Of a stretch of DNA of 6,425 nucleotides, positions 4,900-6,425 are shown piece by piece (positions within the stretch are counted from its first letter, which is position 1; each line of letters opens with the position of its first letter). The stretch covers positions 1 through 6,425 of the forward strand of contig JASHUJ010000052.1 in NCBI GenBank assembly GCA_030040035.1. The letters run 5' to 3'. Under the pieces are notes generated by a model. It saw only the letters and a list, made by a program, of their open reading frames with translations. It was not told the DNA's origin and ran no database searches. The stretch comes from Thermoplasmata archaeon. GTDB lineage: Archaea > Thermoplasmatota > Thermoplasmata > Lutacidiplasmatales > UBA184. The translations under genes and the position numbers were made by a program.

Positions 4900-6294
4900 A
4901 TGGCCTCGGCGGTCCCGCAGTTCCGCGAGTGGCTCTCGCGAGAGGAGTTGCGCACGCTCTCTTCCGGGCTGGGTGATCCGGAACCCGTCGCGCAGTTCCG
5001 GGTCGACGCGTACGATCGGTTCCTCGAGCTGCCGATCGAGCCGAACCCCCTCTACCGCGGGTACGGGTACTTCACCGGAGTGGACCTGAGCGGATTGGAC
5101 GCGCAGGCGACCGGCCCCAAGGTCGAGCGACCGCCGAGCCTGCCTGGGGCGGTCCGCATCTTCCACGACGCCTCGGGTACGAGCCTCGAGCTCCCGCCGG
5201 CGCTCGCCGCGAAGGGCATCCGCGTCACCCTGCTCTCGGAGATCTGGAAGGAGGGCGGAGGCGCGGTCGAAGAGTTCCTCGCGGGGCACGAACCGCCGGC
5301 GGACCGACTGACCGCGCTCGCCGCCGCGCTCGTCAACCGAGGCTACCGGCTCGAGATCCCCGATGGCTTCACCGACCCGCTCCGGGTCCAGGAGTTCTCG
5401 ATCCTGTCGCGACCCCACGAGGCGCTCTCGGTCCGCCGCGTGATACGGGGTGGTTCGCGTTCCCAGCTCCTCGTGACCGAGGAGGTGTTTAGCACCCCCG
5501 GAGCCGCGGAGGCCCAGCGGCTGTACGCCTCGGCGACGAGCGAAACTCTGGGGGACGGGGCGAAGGCGGTGTTCCTCACCGTGCACGCCCCGGACCTCAA
5601 GGCCGTCTCGATCTATCGGCGCGCCGCCCGGACGGGCGCCGGGGCGCGCTTGGCCTGGCTATGGAACGGCCTCGGCGGGTTCCGCTCGAAGGTGCGCAAC
5701 CAGACCTGGCTCGCCGGGAACGGCTCGAACGTCGACGACCTCCAAACGTTCTACGGGGCGCAGGGGCAGTCCTTCGACAGCTCGGTCGATTTCACCCACG
5801 TCGGCACGGACACGCACGGCCAGTCGATCACCCGCGGGGTCTTCACCGACCAGGCGCGGGGGATGAGCCGGGGTCTCGTGCGCATCGAGCCCGAGGCGCG
5901 CAAGACGATCGCGTACGTCTCGGAGCACGCGATGCTCTTGTCCCGGGGGGCGAGGTCCGATACGATCCCGATCCTCGAGATCCTGTGCCGCGACGTGAAG
6001 GCGACGCACTCGACCTCGGTCGCGCCGGTCGATCCCGAGAAGGTCTTCTACCTCGAGACGCGGGGGATGAACCGGGACGAAGCAGTCCGCATGATCAGCG
6101 AGGGGTTCCTCTCCTATGTGCTCGAGCGGTCCCCCGTCGCGGGACTCCGCGAGTTCCTCTATCCGCTGCTCGCTGCCCGGTGGGAGGGGCGGGACGTGCT
6201 CTGGCACTCCCACCCTTTCCCGGTCCTCCCGTTCATGTCGGTCATGGGGACGGAGACCGCGCCCGAGTGGCGCTTCGACACGAAATTGCGGTGA
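4900..6294 (+). CDS. SufB/SufD-family Fe-S cluster assembly scaffold protein
   Basis: A 464-residue member of the SufB/SufD family, the beta-helix proteins that with the ATPase SufC form the SufBCD complex where Fe-S clusters are built. The N-terminal 140 or so residues are a variable helical region. The family core follows: ALVNRGYRLEIPDG at about 142-155, a beta-helix stretch, THVGTDTHGQSITRGVFTD from residue 299, and the diagnostic C-terminal block LLSRGARSDTIPILEI, then CRDVKATHSTSVAPVD and FYLETRGMNRDEAVRMISEGF. His370, in KATHST, aligns with the essential SufD His of DVKCSHGAT-type motifs. The Cys of that motif is Ala here, and the protein has just one cysteine, Cys363, seven residues before the His. 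SufB versus SufD cannot be settled: the C-terminal block looks more like SufD, but many archaea have a SufB and SufD that are close. ATG 4900 is supported by a TATA box 26 bp upstream. No sufC lies nearby within the window. Confidence 0.92.
   Translation: MASAVPQFREWLSREELRTLSSGLGDPEPVAQFRVDAYDRFLELPIEPNPLYRGYGYFTGVDLSGLDAQATGPKVERPPSLPGAVRIFHDASGTSLELPPALAAKGIRVTLLSEIWKEGGGAVEEFLAGHEPPADRLTALAAALVNRGYRLEIPDGFTDPLRVQEFSILSRPHEALSVRRVIRGGSRSQLLVTEEVFSTPGAAEAQRLYASATSETLGDGAKAVFLTVHAPDLKAVSIYRRAARTGAGARLAWLWNGLGGFRSKVRNQTWLAGNGSNVDDLQTFYGAQGQSFDSSVDFTHVGTDTHGQSITRGVFTDQARGMSRGLVRIEPEARKTIAYVSEHAMLLSRGARSDTIPILEILCRDVKATHSTSVAPVDPEKVFYLETRGMNRDEAVRMISEGFLSYVLERSPVAGLREFLYPLLAARWEGRDVLWHSHPFPVLPFMSVMGTETAPEWRFDTKLR
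6290..6294 (+). promoter_or_regulatory. Shine-Dalgarno of the gene after sufB/D
   Basis: GGTGA, six bases before ATG 6301, overlaps the sufB/D stop codon TGA (6292-6294). It matches the 16S rRNA 3' end and favours ATG 6301 over the in-frame ATG at 6310. It implies translation coupled to sufB/D. Confidence 0.55.
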
Positions 6295-6300
6295 ACCAGG

Positions 6301-6425
6301 ATGGTATCCATGCCGTTGATCCTGGATGCGAACTCGGTGCCCAAGGGCGCGCTCCGCGAGACGGTCCAGATCCTGCGGAAGGGGCTCGAGGAGACCCTCG
6401 AGATGGCGCAGCATCCTCGTGGGAC
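6301..6425 (+). CDS. Start of an unrecognised gene (partial)
   Basis: The frame opens with ATG 6301, six bases after the sufB/D stop, and runs without a stop to the window end, giving 41 codons. The protein begins MVSMPLILDANSVPKG, followed by a charged amphipathic stretch, ALRETVQILRKGLEETLEMA, likely a helix. I do not recognise the family. It does not look like the start of SufC, which would be expected to show an ABC-transporter N-terminus. Strong third-position G/C and the Shine-Dalgarno support a real gene. Tight spacing places it in the sufB/D operon, so a link to Fe-S assembly is possible but unproven. Confidence 0.6.
   Translation, partial: MVSMPLILDANSVPKGALRETVQILRKGLEETLEMAQHPRG

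Noticed and set aside
4765..5586. Upstream extension of the sufU frame to a 404-residue protein
   Set aside because: The added part is antisense to sufB/D and crosses the TATA box and promoter region; family homology starts at the Met at 4764.
5659..6414. 251-residue minus-strand open frame opposite sufB/D
   Set aside because: It mirrors the sufB/D codons (rich in Arg, Asp, Glu, His and Pro) and shows no domain; sufB/D has family motifs, a promoter and a matching start.
1..6425. Defence system, CRISPR array, transposon, tRNA or rRNA
   Set aside because: No regularly spaced repeats, transposase motifs, terminal repeats or tRNA-like arms were seen; Rad50 beside a probable Mre11 is the standard repair pair, not a defence island.

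Overview
This 6.4 kb window of very GC-rich DNA looks like the chromosome of an archaeon. Three things point that way: a short Rad50 (877 residues) of archaeal rather than bacterial SbcC size, AT-rich TATA-type boxes standing out of GC-rich surroundings at archaeal spacing from start codons, and at least two genes that appear to be leaderless. High-GC uncultured Thermoplasmatota would fit, but that placement is inference from gene style and not from a marker gene.

Layout. (1) Bases 1-2724, plus strand: the last 25 codons of an upstream gene, probably mre11, then a complete rad50 with its own Shine-Dalgarno; together a double-strand-break repair operon. (2) Bases 2721-3827, minus strand: an aldo/keto reductase converging on rad50. 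The two genes share the palindromic tetranucleotide CTAG as their stop codons. Its best start is a GTG at 3827 with a TATA-like box about 26 bp upstream. (3) Bases 3828-4120: a mainly non-coding stretch with an overlooked 38-codon plus-strand ORF encoding a basic peptide with a Cys-x2-Cys-x5-Cys-x2-His pattern, followed by possible hairpins. (4) Bases 4121-6294: an iron-sulfur module. On the minus strand lie a SufU/IscU-type scaffold gene and, 50 bp downstream, a two-cluster 4Fe-4S ferredoxin. Diverging on the plus strand is a SufB/SufD-family gene. The 135 bp between the divergent starts holds two clear TATA boxes, each followed directly by an inverted repeat between box and start, the usual place for an archaeal repressor operator. 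(5) Base 6301 to the end: the first 41 codons of an unrecognised gene with a Shine-Dalgarno overlapping the sufB/D stop.

How the parts work together. Mre11-Rad50 processes DNA ends. SufU would receive sulfur and hold or pass a nascent cluster or sulfur, SufB/D is part of the SufBCD assembly scaffold, and the ferredoxin is a likely client or electron donor. SufC (the ATPase) and a cysteine desulfurase are not in the window. Most of the content is recognisable housekeeping. The parts that merit a second look are the small zinc-finger-like ORF, the paired operator-like palindromes of the Fe-S module, and a SufB/D protein with a single cysteine. I see no CRISPR array, transposon, tRNA or rRNA.
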